Below are positions 1 through 11,140 of a stretch of DNA of 19,363 nt, piece by piece. How positions within the stretch are numbered: position 1 is the first letter of the stretch; each line of letters begins with the position of its first letter. The notes beneath the pieces are model-generated. The model made no database searches. It was not told the DNA's origin and was given only the letters and a program-made list of their open reading frames with translations. The position numbers and the translations under genes are program-made. The stretch is from Paramarasmius palmivorus (Eukaryota; Basidiomycota; Agaricomycetes; Agaricales; Marasmiaceae): assembly GCA_037176845.1 (NCBI GenBank), contig JAYKXP010000372.1, positions 1 to 19,363 of the forward strand, in the 5' to 3' direction.

Positions 1-1589
1 CCATGGCGGACTTGCTACACTGGTCATTCTGACTTTCCATGGTGAGCAACCTGCGCCTTTGCCAGTCTGCCGAAGCTGAGTTTGCGCTTTGGTGGGGATC
101 ATTGTTGCAATCTTATAATGTGCTTATTCCTACCATTCGTTGTCCTCGTCTTATGCTATTAAATGGTAAGCTAATTCATATTTTTTATTTTCCCATCACG
201 GAAGTAGCCCTTATTTATTACTGCTTAGGCTTACGTTCCCGAAATCGCAGAGATTAATAGGTAACGGTTTTCATTTTCTTCAGCTGACATTGGGTAATAG
301 TTTTGTAGATCATCGGCGCTTCAATTATGCCCGGAGCCCCAACGAAAATATGTAACTTTACGCTTTTACGGATAACAACTTGTTCTGCAAGCACGGGGCT
401 GCTTCGCGACTCAAGATGGTATGTTTGAGATGCCTCCGCCTGCGTCGTCTAATTGGCGATTAATAGGGTCAATACACCAAACTTCCCCCCCGTGTACACA
501 TTCACTGTTCAATCAAGTCGGGGCAGTCATTGGGAGGTAGGCTTGTAGATCCAGTCATCGATATTTCTGATGTTTTCAAGGGGAATCCTAACTAAGTAAT
601 TATGAGAACCATTATTACAATCTCATCGTGATATTCTCTTGATGTACAAGGATCCAATCGTGGTTGGTACTTGTAATCGCCCATAAAAACTCATATGGAC
701 GTCTACTTACATGCTCGAATTTGAGTGGTCCAGGACAGCAATTACAAGTGAGATGCCCTCGTTACTTGCAATTGGATTCACTGATGGTGTTAAGGTAGTC
801 ATTCAACTCCGAAGCAGTCACTTGGGAGCCTCAGTGAACACTCTATACACTAACCCGTCGATATGGTGTAGGTTTTGATTGTATTCCGCAAGGTCTGCCG
901 TGTTGGTCACCATGTATTTAGATCATACCTTGTCGATTTTGATTGGTCCTCGCCATCCCGGTCCCCATTTGGTCATCCACCGTACTTCCCCAAGGTCATG
1001 CCGATAGAAGTTGTTACCACCGTGCTTTGCTGGGGACACTTGGCTATTCTAGTGATGGTATCAAGCTCATCAGTCTTTACACCTTCCTGCTCGCCGTATT
1101 CTCGCAGTATACCTCGTGTCTATCGCCCCCGGTGGTTCAGAAAGTACAACTTTCCTCATGTCTGTGCTCTTTCTTGACGGTGGAACCCAGGTCATGGAAA
1201 TCGTCTTTCGATTGCAGTGTGGATGGCGCCGGCGGAAAGGTCAGTCAATTTCACTAACTGGGCTTTGTGGTACGTTGATCTGTCTTGCGGCCGTTTTTTT
1301 AAGCCGCTAAGATCCTTTTCTTTAGAATCGGCCTGGGGAATCCGGGATTACTGCCATGAGATTAACTTAGGGTATTTTGTCTGGTGTCAAGTGCTTGCAC
1401 TTCTGTTGTACGCGAGTCTCAGAAAAATTCGGGCTGATAATGAGTTATGTGGTTTGTGCGTGTGAATAGAGTTACCGATCACATGGTAATACATTCGAAA
1501 AAATTTCCGTCACTGAGTACTGACGGACTATTTCTTTGTCTCTTTCTTTTCAACAGTTTTCACCCGAAACCAACACATCGGACGCGCAA
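1..1589. other. No supportable gene; decayed sequence
   Basis: Several short open frames of 60-104 codons occur, mostly overlapping in different frames between 875 and 1465, with no ATG-led frame that joins by convincing introns and no recognisable motif. The stretch lies just upstream of the MYND pseudogene copy A and may include its former promoter and the remains of an older neighbour. I see no RNA gene or repeat in it. Confidence 0.5.
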
Positions 1590-4034
1590 ATGCCTCCCCG
1601 ATTACTACTCGACGAGGAAATAGCAGAGATGGCCAGTAGAGTCAGAGTCGCAGAATCCCACGGAGGAACAACGGGGTCCATTCGATACTATCAGTCGGAA
1701 CGAGGCTCTCTTGCTCTTGAAGGGAATGGGTTATCAATTTGTTTAGTCCGGGAGCACCAACTCGCGAAGGCAACGGCGGATGATATCCGGAGGAGATTGA
1801 CGCATGTTCTCTGGGACTCACCTACGGCGAGTAACACTAAACATTAAACCTTGGGGGGAGTTTGACTGGGGCCCAGGCTAGCTACTTGTTTCCCGAAAAG
1901 TCCTTCAAGTCAACAAGAGCTTCATCACATGACATCTCAAGAGCTTCCGCGTGGCCAAAATGGTCGTCTGCACACCCTGAACTTGCGAAGAGCACACAGG
2001 CTTCATGCTAGATGGTTATAAGGATGCCGATAGGCTAAATAGGTACCTGTGTCAATTGTTCCGCCTCAGTTTAAAAAATTCATTCCTACCATCCAAGCTA
2101 TGTGTTTCGTCATTTCCAGATGTCAGCGTTTACACAGGCGGAGAATATGAGTGGAATTAGCAATGAACCGCCCCTGATATGAGGGGCGCATGGATTGGTG
2201 CGTCGTGATCCAGGCTTTCGGCCAAGACTCAAGTACATGCTCTCATTACTTATTATTTACAGGTGCCAAGACCGTTATGGCCAGGCATCACTCGATATCA
2301 CCGGGAGGAAGGTAAACCGTCTTCGAGTACTGGGAATAGGAAACGATTATAATACCTCAAATCGTAACCAGGCGGAAAGATACACCTTTCGTTAGCATAA
2401 CATTACTGGATCAGTGACAAATCCACATATGCTCGTTATGGAGATACTCGATGTCAAGAATCAAATCAAATGCCCGAACCATCGAAACTGGTATCAATAC
2501 GTTCTCTTTCCCATTCTCTTCAGGAACTCATCCATTGAGCAGCAGATGCTGCTAATACGGGCGGTACAACGCAGTAAATTTGGGTATGTTCTTTGTCTTC
2601 TATCACTGCTTTGGCTCAAAAGTGTGCTTAGCCACGCGCCGACCGGTGAGTCTGCCTTCCTGCATGCACAAAACGCGTCTCGATCTTGACTGTGGACATG
2701 AGATCCTCTGGTCCCTATGCTTCAAACACCCAAGTTTCCGCTGATAATCGTGCGATATACCTATATGGAAGGCCGACCAGAGGTGCGTTGCTACCTTGTA
2801 TCCACAACCATGTGCCCACTAACAAATCGCACCAACAATGGTTAGGGTGGTTCCAATTACTCGCACATCTACAGGAAAAAGATTCAGTCCACTCTCCCGG
2901 CAAAATCTCGTCGAGAGCTGCTATGGAAAAGCTTCAATTTCATCTCGGGGCCGCGGAAAAAGAAAATACCTGAAGCACATCTTCGCACCTTTGCCCGTAT
3001 ATTGTCTTTGAATGCCGAGCTAATCGATTCAGACTATTCAGGGGATCTACAGAGCACTGGAATGGTATTCTCGCGCCAGCTGGCAGAGCAAACAAAGATC
3101 AGCTTCTTTGTTCCCTGCTTACGGTTGAGATGGAGGTAATGTTCCCCCGATCTTCGCATTATTTATTAATACTCAACACCCAATGTAATAGGGCTCTTGA
3201 GGAAGCAGAAACTGGACAAAAACCTGATCCAGCTGGAAACAATTTTTTTTTGCGGTGCATGCGGGAAGTCCGGTGCTAAACAAGTATGCGGCTCGTAAGT
3301 GACTCGGTTTCCGTTTGTCGAGTAATGAAAATGGGATTGATGACTTGGCATCCTTTCCAGTTGCAAAAGTCCGGTGTGTACTGTACATATGGTATTATAC
3401 CAGGGGCCTTTATTCACTTGATCCTGACTACGGTTTATTGGCGGCGCCGAATGCCAGAAGACTGATTGGCCGAATCATAAAGTTTTTGCAAATTCTCGAG
3501 ACGTCTCAATGATCACAAGGAGTCAGCAGCGCTTCCGCAAGGCAAATTTTACGTCCCCACTCGATGCTACAACGATTTTGTCCAAGAATCAGGCTTCGCA
3601 GTGGAGCAAGAGGCAACGATGCAATCGGGTTGCCCGCCACCCATGGATTGCCCTACGAACGAGTACGGGAATGATAAATTCATTCTACGGACACAAATGG
3701 ACATGAACTACGAGGTATCCGGAATGAAAGGTGTTACAGTGTTCATGTGGGACAGACGGCGGAGCCTTTTTGTACGTTCTGGACCAGGAGATGTGAAGTA
3801 CGCCATGGAGCACAAGGAACCCAAGATACCTTTTCACCAAAAGGGCTACGACGAGTATGTTAAATTGGTGAGAGATCGGGGTGTCCAGAGGCAGTTAATC
3901 TTTCTGTGGGCGAAGAGGGTTGGTGATTCTCTCGAGCTTGAGTACGTGTTTATACCGTCGATCGCTCTGACTTACTAAGTGGAACTTCTAGTCTCCAAGA
4001 CTTACCGAACCAAGCAGAATGTACGTGGAACTGA
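1590..4034 (+). pseudogene. MYND zinc-finger gene, copy A, full-length pseudogene
   Basis: This stretch is colinear with the intact copy B from end to end. It starts at ATG 1590 (MPPRLLLDEEIAEM; compare LSPEELAEL in B) and continues through FRHFQMSAFTQ (about 2110-2145), HMLVMEILDVK (about 2425-2457), PKFPLIIVRYTYMEGRPE (about 2730-2782), and a C-terminal part with NEYGNDKFILRTQ and DRRRSLFVRSGPG. A final 50-nt intron (3942-3991) leads to LQDLPNQAECTWN and a stop at 4032-4034. It is broken: the frame shifts near 1995-2003 and again near 2165-2185, and a run of nine T at 3243-3251 sits at a frame break just before the finger. The first half of the finger is readable (CGACGKSGAKQVCGS, 3251-3294). 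The second half (CQKTDWPNHK, about 3455-3482) is out of frame, and the last Cys position reads Phe. The 3' third (3510-3941) is still open. Reads as a dead duplicate of B; a shorter product from the 3' part cannot be excluded. Confidence 0.75.
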
Positions 4035-4231
4035 TGTTTACCCGTAGTCTGTAGACCACGCTCGTGTATGTACCTTGAGAGTCAATTAGGTATAATCATG
4101 TGACCGCGATGCTCACTCCTGAAAAGGAATAGTCTCCCACGACTTGAAAATTATCAAACAATCTTCGCTTGTTCCCATGTTGCGTTTTCCTTTCATCGAC
4201 TCCCCCATACTCATCCCCTGACCCATCTAGA

Positions 4232-6604
4232 ATGTCTACATCCTTGAAACAAAAAGCCCCTCCAGAACACCTAAGCCCCGAAGAACTTGCAGAGCTGATC
4301 AAGCAAGCCAAGGTCGCGGATCCTTCGAAAGACAATGGTGTATTCGATTCGTTCAAATGGAAGGAGATGGTTGCCATATCTAATGCAATGGGATTGACTA
4401 TGATGCGGTTCAGGGGTGACTCTAAGCATCCGGATGTAGAAGGCTTCAGAAGACGATTGAGGCACGCGTTGTGGGATTCCCAGAGGTGCGTTCCCCGCTA
4501 GTTTTTCGTGGAACGTAGTCCATTCATTGCTCCACAGGCTCGATTATCTATTCCCTGGGAAATTGTACAACGATGAAAAGAACCCGAAGCTCAACCTCAG
4601 CGCACTAGAAACATGGCCTAACTGGAAAGATGCGCATCCGGAACTGCGGCAGTTTGGCAGTGGAGTCAAGACACTCGATTACATGCAAGACGCAGAAAGA
4701 CTCAATACGTGAGCTCTGGGGTACCCTCCGTTTGACCTTGCATCCGTGCTCATGTTTTGGCCAGCTACGTCTTTCGGCACTTTCAGCTATCCACGTTTAC
4801 ACAGAATGAAAACAGGCTAGGAGTGCAGAGAAGCCCATCGCCGGATATAGAGGGTGCCTGGACAGGTAATTAGAAGCCTGGATTTTGATGGGATGGTATG
4901 AGTTTTGACTGCGTTTTGACAGGCGTTAGGAAGTTGATGGTGCGAGGGTCGGCTGATATAACGCGAGAAGGTGTGTGCTGTTGTGCTGGATGTTCAGTGC
5001 GCTAGCCTCACCGTTTTTTGCAGGTGGTCTTGAGACGCCTTTCCTCGCGTATACCAGTGTCCCAGGACGCCATATGTTAATCATGGAAATCCTAGATGTC
5101 AAACGAATCAGCTGGCCCAAACCGTCGAAATCGGTGCTTACCTCTGCTTTCTGTGCATCTGATATTGCTAACGCTGGCACGTCAACAGCACGAGCAACTT
5201 CTGAGATCTATTCAGAAAAACCAATACCAGTACGTTTCTCAATTTGGAGAAAGATCAAATCTGACATTCTTCTTGACGTTTAGAGTGGATCCCACAGGCA
5301 AGGTGCATTCGTGCTCTCGAAATATACTAGCTAATGGTTTCTCATTTAGAGCCTTTGCTTCCGATGCTAGAGCCACCGAAATTTCCTGTAATCATCGTGC
5401 GATATAGCTATATGGAAGGCCGACCTGAAGTAAGGTGCTTATCTTTCAACCTGTGCATATTCTGACGATCTTTCACTAGGGTGGATCCCCGCTCATCACG
5501 CACCTCACTCAAAAGATCAAGGGTCTATTGCCGCCGAACGCTCCAGAAAATGCAGCCGCTGATCGTGTATCACACGATTTGGGTTACGCAGACGAGTGTC
5601 CCGATCCTCACCTCCGTACGTTCGCTCGAATACTGTCTGCCAATTCTGATCTGCTCGATCCCGAGTATGTCGAGGATCTGCAGAGTCATTGGAATGGAAT
5701 AACTCGGGAGCTGGCTCAGCAATCCAGGATTAGTTTCTTCTCGCCTTTGTTAAGGCCCAGGTGCAGGTACGCCTTCGCCGCTGGACTTTGAGCACGAATC
5801 TAATTGTCCGATTGTAGAACTAAAGAGGAAATCGAGACCGGCGAGAAGCTGAAGAAGGCGGAGATCACATGCGCTGCGTGCGGCAGCAAAGTAGCGAAAC
5901 AGATGTGTGGATCGTAGGTCTTTGAAGTGTCATTTTCTGTTGTGACCAGGAGAATGACCACCCGTTGATGATCCAGATGCAAGTCGCTGGTGAGTTGTTA
6001 CTATTTTGTTAGCGATGAATTTAAGACCTCACTTCTCCCATAGTCATACTGCAACGCCCAATGCCAAAAGTCACACTGGGAACAACACAAGTCCGAGTGT
6101 AAACTGTCGAAGCGGTTGTCGGATCCACAACAGGCGGTGCTCTTACCGAAAGGCAAATTCTATGTCCCGATTCGATGCCACGGCCTCCTTATTCCGGAAG
6201 AAGGTTTCGCGATCGAGTTCGAGGCAGTCATGGAATCCGGATGTTGTCTCCCCGGTGAATGTCCTCCGAATGAGTACGGAAAGGATAGATTCGTGGTTCG
6301 CGCAGAAGGCAATGGGATAGGAAGCTCTACGATTGGGTTCTACGATCGTCGAAGGAGCTTCATAGCTAGATCGAATCCCAATGCTTCGCCCTGTCACAGA
6401 GAAGGCCATCGGCAGTTTGTCAAGGTGCTAAAGGAGAAAGGAGTTGGGTCGCGGTTTATCTTTCTATGGGCACGACGTGTTGGCGATTGTCTGGAGATTG
6501 AGTAAGTGACTGACTACATTTTACCGGGAATGATATATAATATTGTCTTTTTTTTAAGTTTGCAGGATATACCGCCTCTCGTGGAGGAGACCTATTTTGC
6601 GTGA
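4232..6604 (+). CDS. MYND-type zinc-finger protein, copy B, intact, 13 exons, 573 aa
   Basis: Exons by hand: 4232-4485, 4538-4708, 4765-4865, 4923-4970, 5024-5133, 5189-5229, 5284-5302, 5352-5429, 5480-5766, 5818-5913, 5977-5989, 6044-6501, 6559-6604. All phases agree and give 573 residues with no stop. The 12 introns are 49-63 nt. The finger at residues 388-425 is complete: C388, C391, C400, C403, C409 (in YC), C413, H421, C425, with the usual QKSHWEQHK helix. It is split by two introns. MYND fingers (zf-MYND family) bind partner proteins, typically proline-rich peptides; they are not usually DNA readers. The long N-terminal part (EELAEL; RRRLRHALWDSQ; FRHFQLSTFTQ; LIMEILDVKR; PKFPVIIVRYSYMEGRPE) and about 148 residues after the finger (NEYGKDRFVVRAE; YDRRRSFIARSNP; FIFLWARRVGDCLEI) are of no domain I can name, but they recur in copies A and C. 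The last intron acceptor (6558) was chosen because copy A then ends in a matching LQD(L/I)P tail. Start: A at -3, first ATG of the conserved frame. Cell location and role are unknown. Confidence 0.85.
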
Positions 6605-6903
6605 TCGAGTTTCAGCAACGACCGTCACAATATGGTCGACCTTCCTATACTATTGATCTATATACAGCAGGCGATGAATGCTTCTGTTAAACTAGCTGTA
6701 ATTCCTCTTGGTTACTAAATCTTGTTATTGTCGTTTACACTCTCTCAAGTCTATAAACTTGGCCAACTCGGAAATCGCGAGGAAAACGTTAAGCAGGCTG
6801 CAAAAGCGATAGAGAACCTAATATAGCGAACGATCTCCCACGGCCAAAAAATAGGTTAGGTCTAGGGTTAGGGATAAGCGAAAATCGTTTTGCTCCTCGT
6901 TGG
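6605..6903. other. Spacer with a short interstitial telomere-like patch
   Basis: No gene is visible. The only marked element is GGTTAGGTCTAGGGTTAGGG at 6854-6873, a degenerate TTAGGG-like patch in the same orientation as the terminal array but with G3 instead of G4. It may be a chance match. Confidence 0.4.
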
Positions 6904-8200
6904 CGGCGATGAAGACATTCTTCTCAATCCTACGCTTGTTCTCTTGCCCGTAAATCTCTGGGCATTGATGGTTGTGCGGCTCACTGACTTACATCGAATT
7001 TTCGTATCTTCCGGTATGTTCCTTCTTCGTCAACGCTCGGATCCAATTTCAATTGCTGACTAGTTTTCCATCCAAACCCCAGGCTCTCAAGAGCTTCCAA
7101 ACTCTCGTGAAATGCGACAGGTCCATTTCCCAGACAACTTCCCACCACCACTCGCCCACGGAAGAGATCCATTTCAAGGTTGGATATTGGGAACCTCTGA
7201 CTCTTGGTTCTTTGGTTCGTTCTGGCCCGTCTTGTATCCTTTCCCTGACCGTTAGTGGAAAACCAACAGAAATGCTCCCAAACGGTACTCGGTAACTCCG
7301 CATGGACCTCTTTTACGCCTTGTCCCCATTATCTTCATCCGGCTTACGAACGCCCAATACGCTCAACGCACTCAACCACGGTCCACGCTGAACTCAACAC
7401 GCCCATTCTCCGCCAAATCCCCTGCTGGAGCCTAGTTGGACATCGTAGTCCGTGAGGGTGATACAACTCAAGTCCAAGGTACGATCGCTGATGGTTATCG
7501 CGCACCTAGTAACTGACTGCGCTATAGACATCCGGAGTGTACTCAAGCTGATGAAGATTCGTGTTCTCCAGTACCATTTTGTCTACCTCAAGAGCATGTA
7601 TTTGCGAAGGCCGTTTTCACTACAGCTCCCTATTCCATCGATCCAAAACATGCCGACCTCTTTGTCCGACTTCTCGTGTCTCGTGGCGGGATGCCAGAAT
7701 GGCATGGAGATGTCGCCGTTCGACGTAATCCCCGAAGAGCGCTCGGTCGACCTATAGTACCTTGGTGGTTCTGGCCACAGTTTTTTACTCCAGGTGCGAT
7801 TCAACCTACTTACTACCATTGCGTTGTAACTAAACATCGTGCAACCAGAACGTCGGTATCGTATCCACTTCGGCTCGCCAAGCAGACACGCTATCCCAAG
7901 TTCATACGTCCTCTTTCGTTACACCCTCGCCGTCATCGAACTCGGCATCTAGCCTGCGAACGACAGCTACTACCATCAGCCAACCCGCACCAGACTCATG
8001 ACGAGGAATTAATTCGCCTGGGTCTTTCCGGGTGTTCATTTATGAAAACCGCGAGCATGTGGTGCAGGATCTGCGCCTGACAGATCATCCTTACGTGAAT
8101 TGACAACCACAGATTTCGATGATGGCGAAGGCGCAATCCAGGATGTCGCGTTTGGACAGTTGGAACTATTTATGAATGGGCGAATGGTAAACAGGTGGTT
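6904..8200 (+). pseudogene. Decayed multi-exon gene, family not recognised
   Basis: Coding-like pieces separated by intron-like sequence lie between MYND copies B and C. A frame reading GGDEDILLNPTLVLLPVNLW ends at a GTATGT donor (7014) and resumes after a CCCAG acceptor (7081) as ELPNSREMRQVHFPDNFPPP, then DPFQGWILGTSDSWFFG, interrupted by an in-frame TAG and later another. Further pieces read PQEHVFAKAVFTTAPYSIDP and MPEWHGDV (about 7580-7710), RRYRIHFGSPSRHAIPSSYV (about 7854-7913), and TTTDFDDGEGAIQDVAFGQL (about 8105-8163). They are in different frames with stops between them. The amino-acid texture (Trp, Phe, Pro, Asp) is that of a real protein and not of noise, but I recognise no family. 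Exon limits are uncertain. Confidence 0.45.
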
Positions 8201-8669
8201 GGTAGCAAGGAGACGACAAATTTGCATGCTACGGTGTATCGATTTTACCCATCTTTGTTAGTGGCTCCGTTTGGCGATACTGAGCGGACATTCGTCACGA
8301 TCAACGCTTGGAATCGTGACAGACAGTGCGGATCCCTGCAAGACGCTAGTTGTTATGGGGATAGTGAGCAGTCTGTCCTTTCTGTTTTGCGTAAAACTTA
8401 CCCTTCGAAGGATCCCTTTCTTTTGTCTACTTAGCTCTTCTATCTGGTGTACTGGTATAATAGATATACACGGATCCCGGGGAGTTTTGAAACGAACTGG
8501 AAGTGTATCGTAAACACGCGCCAAATCAATTGCTTCGCCTCGAATTTCGGCGAATCTGCTTGTCAAACACGTGCTCAGTGGATATCCTCGTTTAGCTCCT
8601 GCCACCTTTTCTCCTTCGCCCTTGCTCTCTCCCCTCCTTCTTATCCTCACAATTCCACGAACAATTCAA

Positions 8670-9643
8670 ATCCTCGCGTATCTATCGAAGAGTTTGCCCA
8701 AATGCTCGAAGAAGTGCAATTCGGCGATCCTAGTGATCGATCTTAAGAAAGGAATGGGGCTTCTATTGCGAGCCTGGAGAAGGAGAGTGACGAAGAGCTC
8801 AGCAAAAGATTGAGGTAGGCGTTATGGGGACTCACAAAGGTATGTTGCGCCAATTGCTGCGTATAAAACCAACAATTGACTAGCGTTTACTGGTAGGCTT
8901 GACATGATGTTTCCTGGAAAAACTTTAGGTGGAGGTCATCGCGGCAACCTCGATCCTGATGCTCTACCGCCTTGGCCAAAACGGGGAGAACCTCGTCCAG
9001 AACTTCAAAGCGCCGGACTGGAACGCGTAATGATCGATGGCTATAGCGGCGCGGAACGACTCGATAGGTGCGATGAATGGTTTCTTTGCTAATTCACGTA
9101 TGCTAAGTGCAAGCCCACTCTAGTTATGTCTTGCGCCATTTTCAGATGTCGGCTTTCGCTCAGCAAGAGAGCATGAGGGGCATATACCGGAAAGCAGGCA
9201 TGACAGAAGCCTGGGATGGTATCTTCCATCCTGTTCTTGCCGAGATTGTGTTATGAGCTTGAACTCTGGCTAACACGTATCGTAAGAGGCGACAAAATAC
9301 CAATCGTTGCGCATCATAGTGAGCCCGGTAAAGGTCTCCTCGTCATGGAGATATAGGGCGTGAAGCAGGCCAAGTGGCCTGAACCTACGGCTATGTGAGT
9401 TTCTCTACACGACTCTACCCTCGATATCGACGTGACTAGCCAACAAAAATCCTTAAGAGTGAAGTTCTGGTTCGCTTTCTACCTCTTATCCCAATCTCTT
9501 CCTTATCATCGTTCCCCTGATATAGGCGTGATCCGAGCGGTACGTCGGCATTACCTGGCAACAGATACTTAGTCCCAATGCTGCAAACGCCGAAGTTCCC
9601 GATTGTGATTGTCCAGTACCACTACCTTGATAGTAAATCACAG
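8670..9643 (+). pseudogene. MYND zinc-finger gene, copy C, truncated 5' pseudogene
   Basis: It matches copy B in order. VSIEEFAQML and KRLR*ALWGL (two in-frame stops, TAA and TAG, in exon 1) come first. A 57-nt intron ends at TAG 8897, then LDMMFPGK through SGAERLD (8898-9067) and YVLRHFQMSAFAQQ (about 9122-9165). LLVMEI*GVKQAKWPEP (about 9338-9388) carries a TAG where B reads Leu-Asp. PMLQTPKFPIVIVQYHY (about 9577-9627) follows. A GTAAGC donor sits at 9644, exactly where B has the intron after GRPE, and nothing homologous follows: the helical segment, the finger and the C-terminal third are missing. In this copy the region corresponding to B's intron at 5303-5351 is open, so that intron appears absent. 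No conserved start codon is visible. Confidence 0.7.
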
Positions 9644-9886
9644 GTAAGCGCGCTGCTCTCTTTTCAGCCACCTTTGGTTCCCACCGTTGGCGTCTGATTA
9701 GACGCCACGAACAAATCGTTCGGGGCAATCAATTAGACGTCAAATCGGTGAAAAAGGCCGCACCCCGCAGCACCCTTCTACCGAACCCGCCGCACCTCTG
9801 TCTGCACCTCAAAGATCTTCAAGTCGCACCAAGGGCCTCCTTCCCGTGACCATCATCGGCGCTTCCCGGGCGTCGTTGACCACGTC
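9644..9886. other. Breakpoint region after MYND copy C
   Basis: MYND homology stops at 9643. What follows is low-complexity Ser/Thr/Pro-coding sequence in one frame (PLSAPQRSSSRTKG, about 9800-9840) running into the left arm of the 69-bp inverted repeat. The truncation of copy C therefore lies within about 245 bp of the cassette edge, which suggests the two events are connected. Confidence 0.4.
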
Positions 9887-9955
9887 ACCTTCAACCACGT
9901 TCCCACCAATATCAACCACGCTCTCGTTGTCATCCCTTCGTTGTCGCGTCGTCGT
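9887..9955 (+). repeat. Left arm of a perfect 69-bp inverted repeat
   Basis: Positions 9887-9955 (beginning ACCTTCAACCACG, ending CGCGTCGTCGT) are exactly reverse-complementary to 12198-12266. The flanks diverge at once on both sides. The two arms enclose 2242 bp that hold two small genes. Confidence 0.9.
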
Positions 9956-10118
9956 TCAGTGTCGCCCGGCCACAATTTTTTGGGGGTACGTTCCATTACT
10001 TTTGTCCAGAATTAAAAACTCAATCTCATAAACTCGGTCCTAGTCCTTTTTTCTCACCACACTCCAAACGAAGGGCTCTCGCAACATACCTCAAAGTCAA
10101 TTCTTATCTCGAAGAAGG

Positions 10119-10502
10119 ATGTCGTTATGGGCGGGCAGAGGAGACAACAGGTTCTGGCGACCATCATTGAAGGCTGTGAAGAGGTAAAAAGGCAAAGAGG
10201 AGTATGAAAAAAAGGTCAAAAGGTACATATCTTATTCCTATGTCACTAAACTATGCTAGCCCTCATTAGCAATAAGCCAGAATCCGCGGGAGGCTTCGGA
10301 CAACTAGATGCACCCCAGTACATACTTCACCCTGAATTTCCAGGCGTCGCCAGCGCATCACGGCAAGAAAACAGGCTGCGTCGAGACGAGAATGCGCTGC
10401 AGGCGTGAGTCTACCCCCGATCATTTGTTAGCTTAGCTGAACATCTTCAGTTTCAGATCCCTACACTTAATCACTATCACTAGTCGAAGCCTACAAATAT
10501 AA
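10119..10502 (+). CDS. Small spliced gene, 83 aa, unknown function
   Basis: ATG at 10119 opens MSLWAGRGDNRFWRPSLKAV. Read straight on, it meets an in-frame TAA at 10185-10187. Splicing an 86-nt intron (10184-10269, GTAAAA...TTAG) removes that stop and keeps phase. Exons 10119-10183, 10270-10404 and 10451-10502 then give 83 residues, including QLDAPQYILHPEFPGVASAS and a basic end RQENRLRRDENALQ. An alternative donor at 10223 also fits the phase but leaves the TAA in, so the gene is either intact with the longer intron or has a nonsense codon. The family is not recognised. It lies inside the 69-bp inverted-repeat cassette. Confidence 0.4.
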
Positions 10503-11140
10503 GCCAATACAATCTCTCGCTATACTCGACTTGCCCCTTCAATGTCAACACTTGCACTCAACAATACAATCCCCAAGGTGCTCGATGTGAAAAGGTATAC
10601 GGCTCGTCAATATCATCTCGCACTACATAGTCCCAAGCTCATTCTCTTATTACCCAGGACATCTACATCTTGATGCACGCTTTCTTGCCGTATATATCAA
10701 TGTATACAATGTATATGATAGCCTTGTTTGACTCTTGTATGCTCTACTAGTAGCTTGCATGTAAGATACAATTCAATGCTCAAATCATATTCCCTCATCC
10801 ACGGTGGAGAACCTTATTTGTTGCAACGCTGTAAATCGCGAAAGAAAGCCATACTGACGCCTGCTAAGCGCCCGCGGAAATAGCTCATTTATTCAGCGGA
10901 AAATGTTTGCAAAAATTCTCCAGCATCCGATACTTGGTTTAAGACTGCCAGACTCTAGAGAATGATTCTAAGATACCATCCGAATAGCATAGTCAAAATT
11001 GGTATTATTTGAATCGGTAAGACCATACAGTGAATTTAGCAAAGCTGAATACTTTACGCAGTAGCGTATCTTGCCCTCCTTCACTGTTACCATCATCATC
11101 TCACCTCACCTCGCCTACTCTTTCCATCTCTCTGCACAAT
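10503..11140. other. Intergenic sequence
   Basis: No gene is supported. A short reading MSTLALNNTIPKVLDVKR (10542-10596) followed by an intron-like stretch to 10659 would end after five more codons and is too small to call. Several AT-rich pieces (10670-10740) look like terminator or spacer sequence. A C/T-rich tract at 11073-11135 precedes the next ATG, as is common in fungal promoters. Confidence 0.4.

Noticed and set aside
875..1465. Overlapping open frames of 82-104 codons upstream of MYND copy A, faintly similar in texture to the decayed gene at 6904-8200
   Set aside because: No ATG-led frame joins by convincing introns, and the resemblance (short hydrophobic YT.LAV-type strings) is too weak to claim homology.
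8258..8650. Minus-strand open frame of 130 codons
   Set aside because: It lies opposite the upstream part of MYND copy C, has no recognisable motif or partner exons, and is probably a chance frame.
11030..11140. Earlier start for the basic coiled-coil gene
   Set aside because: The frame is open upstream to 11030 but begins at a non-ATG codon and passes through a C/T-rich leader; the ATG at 11141 has A at -3 and starts the basic domain.
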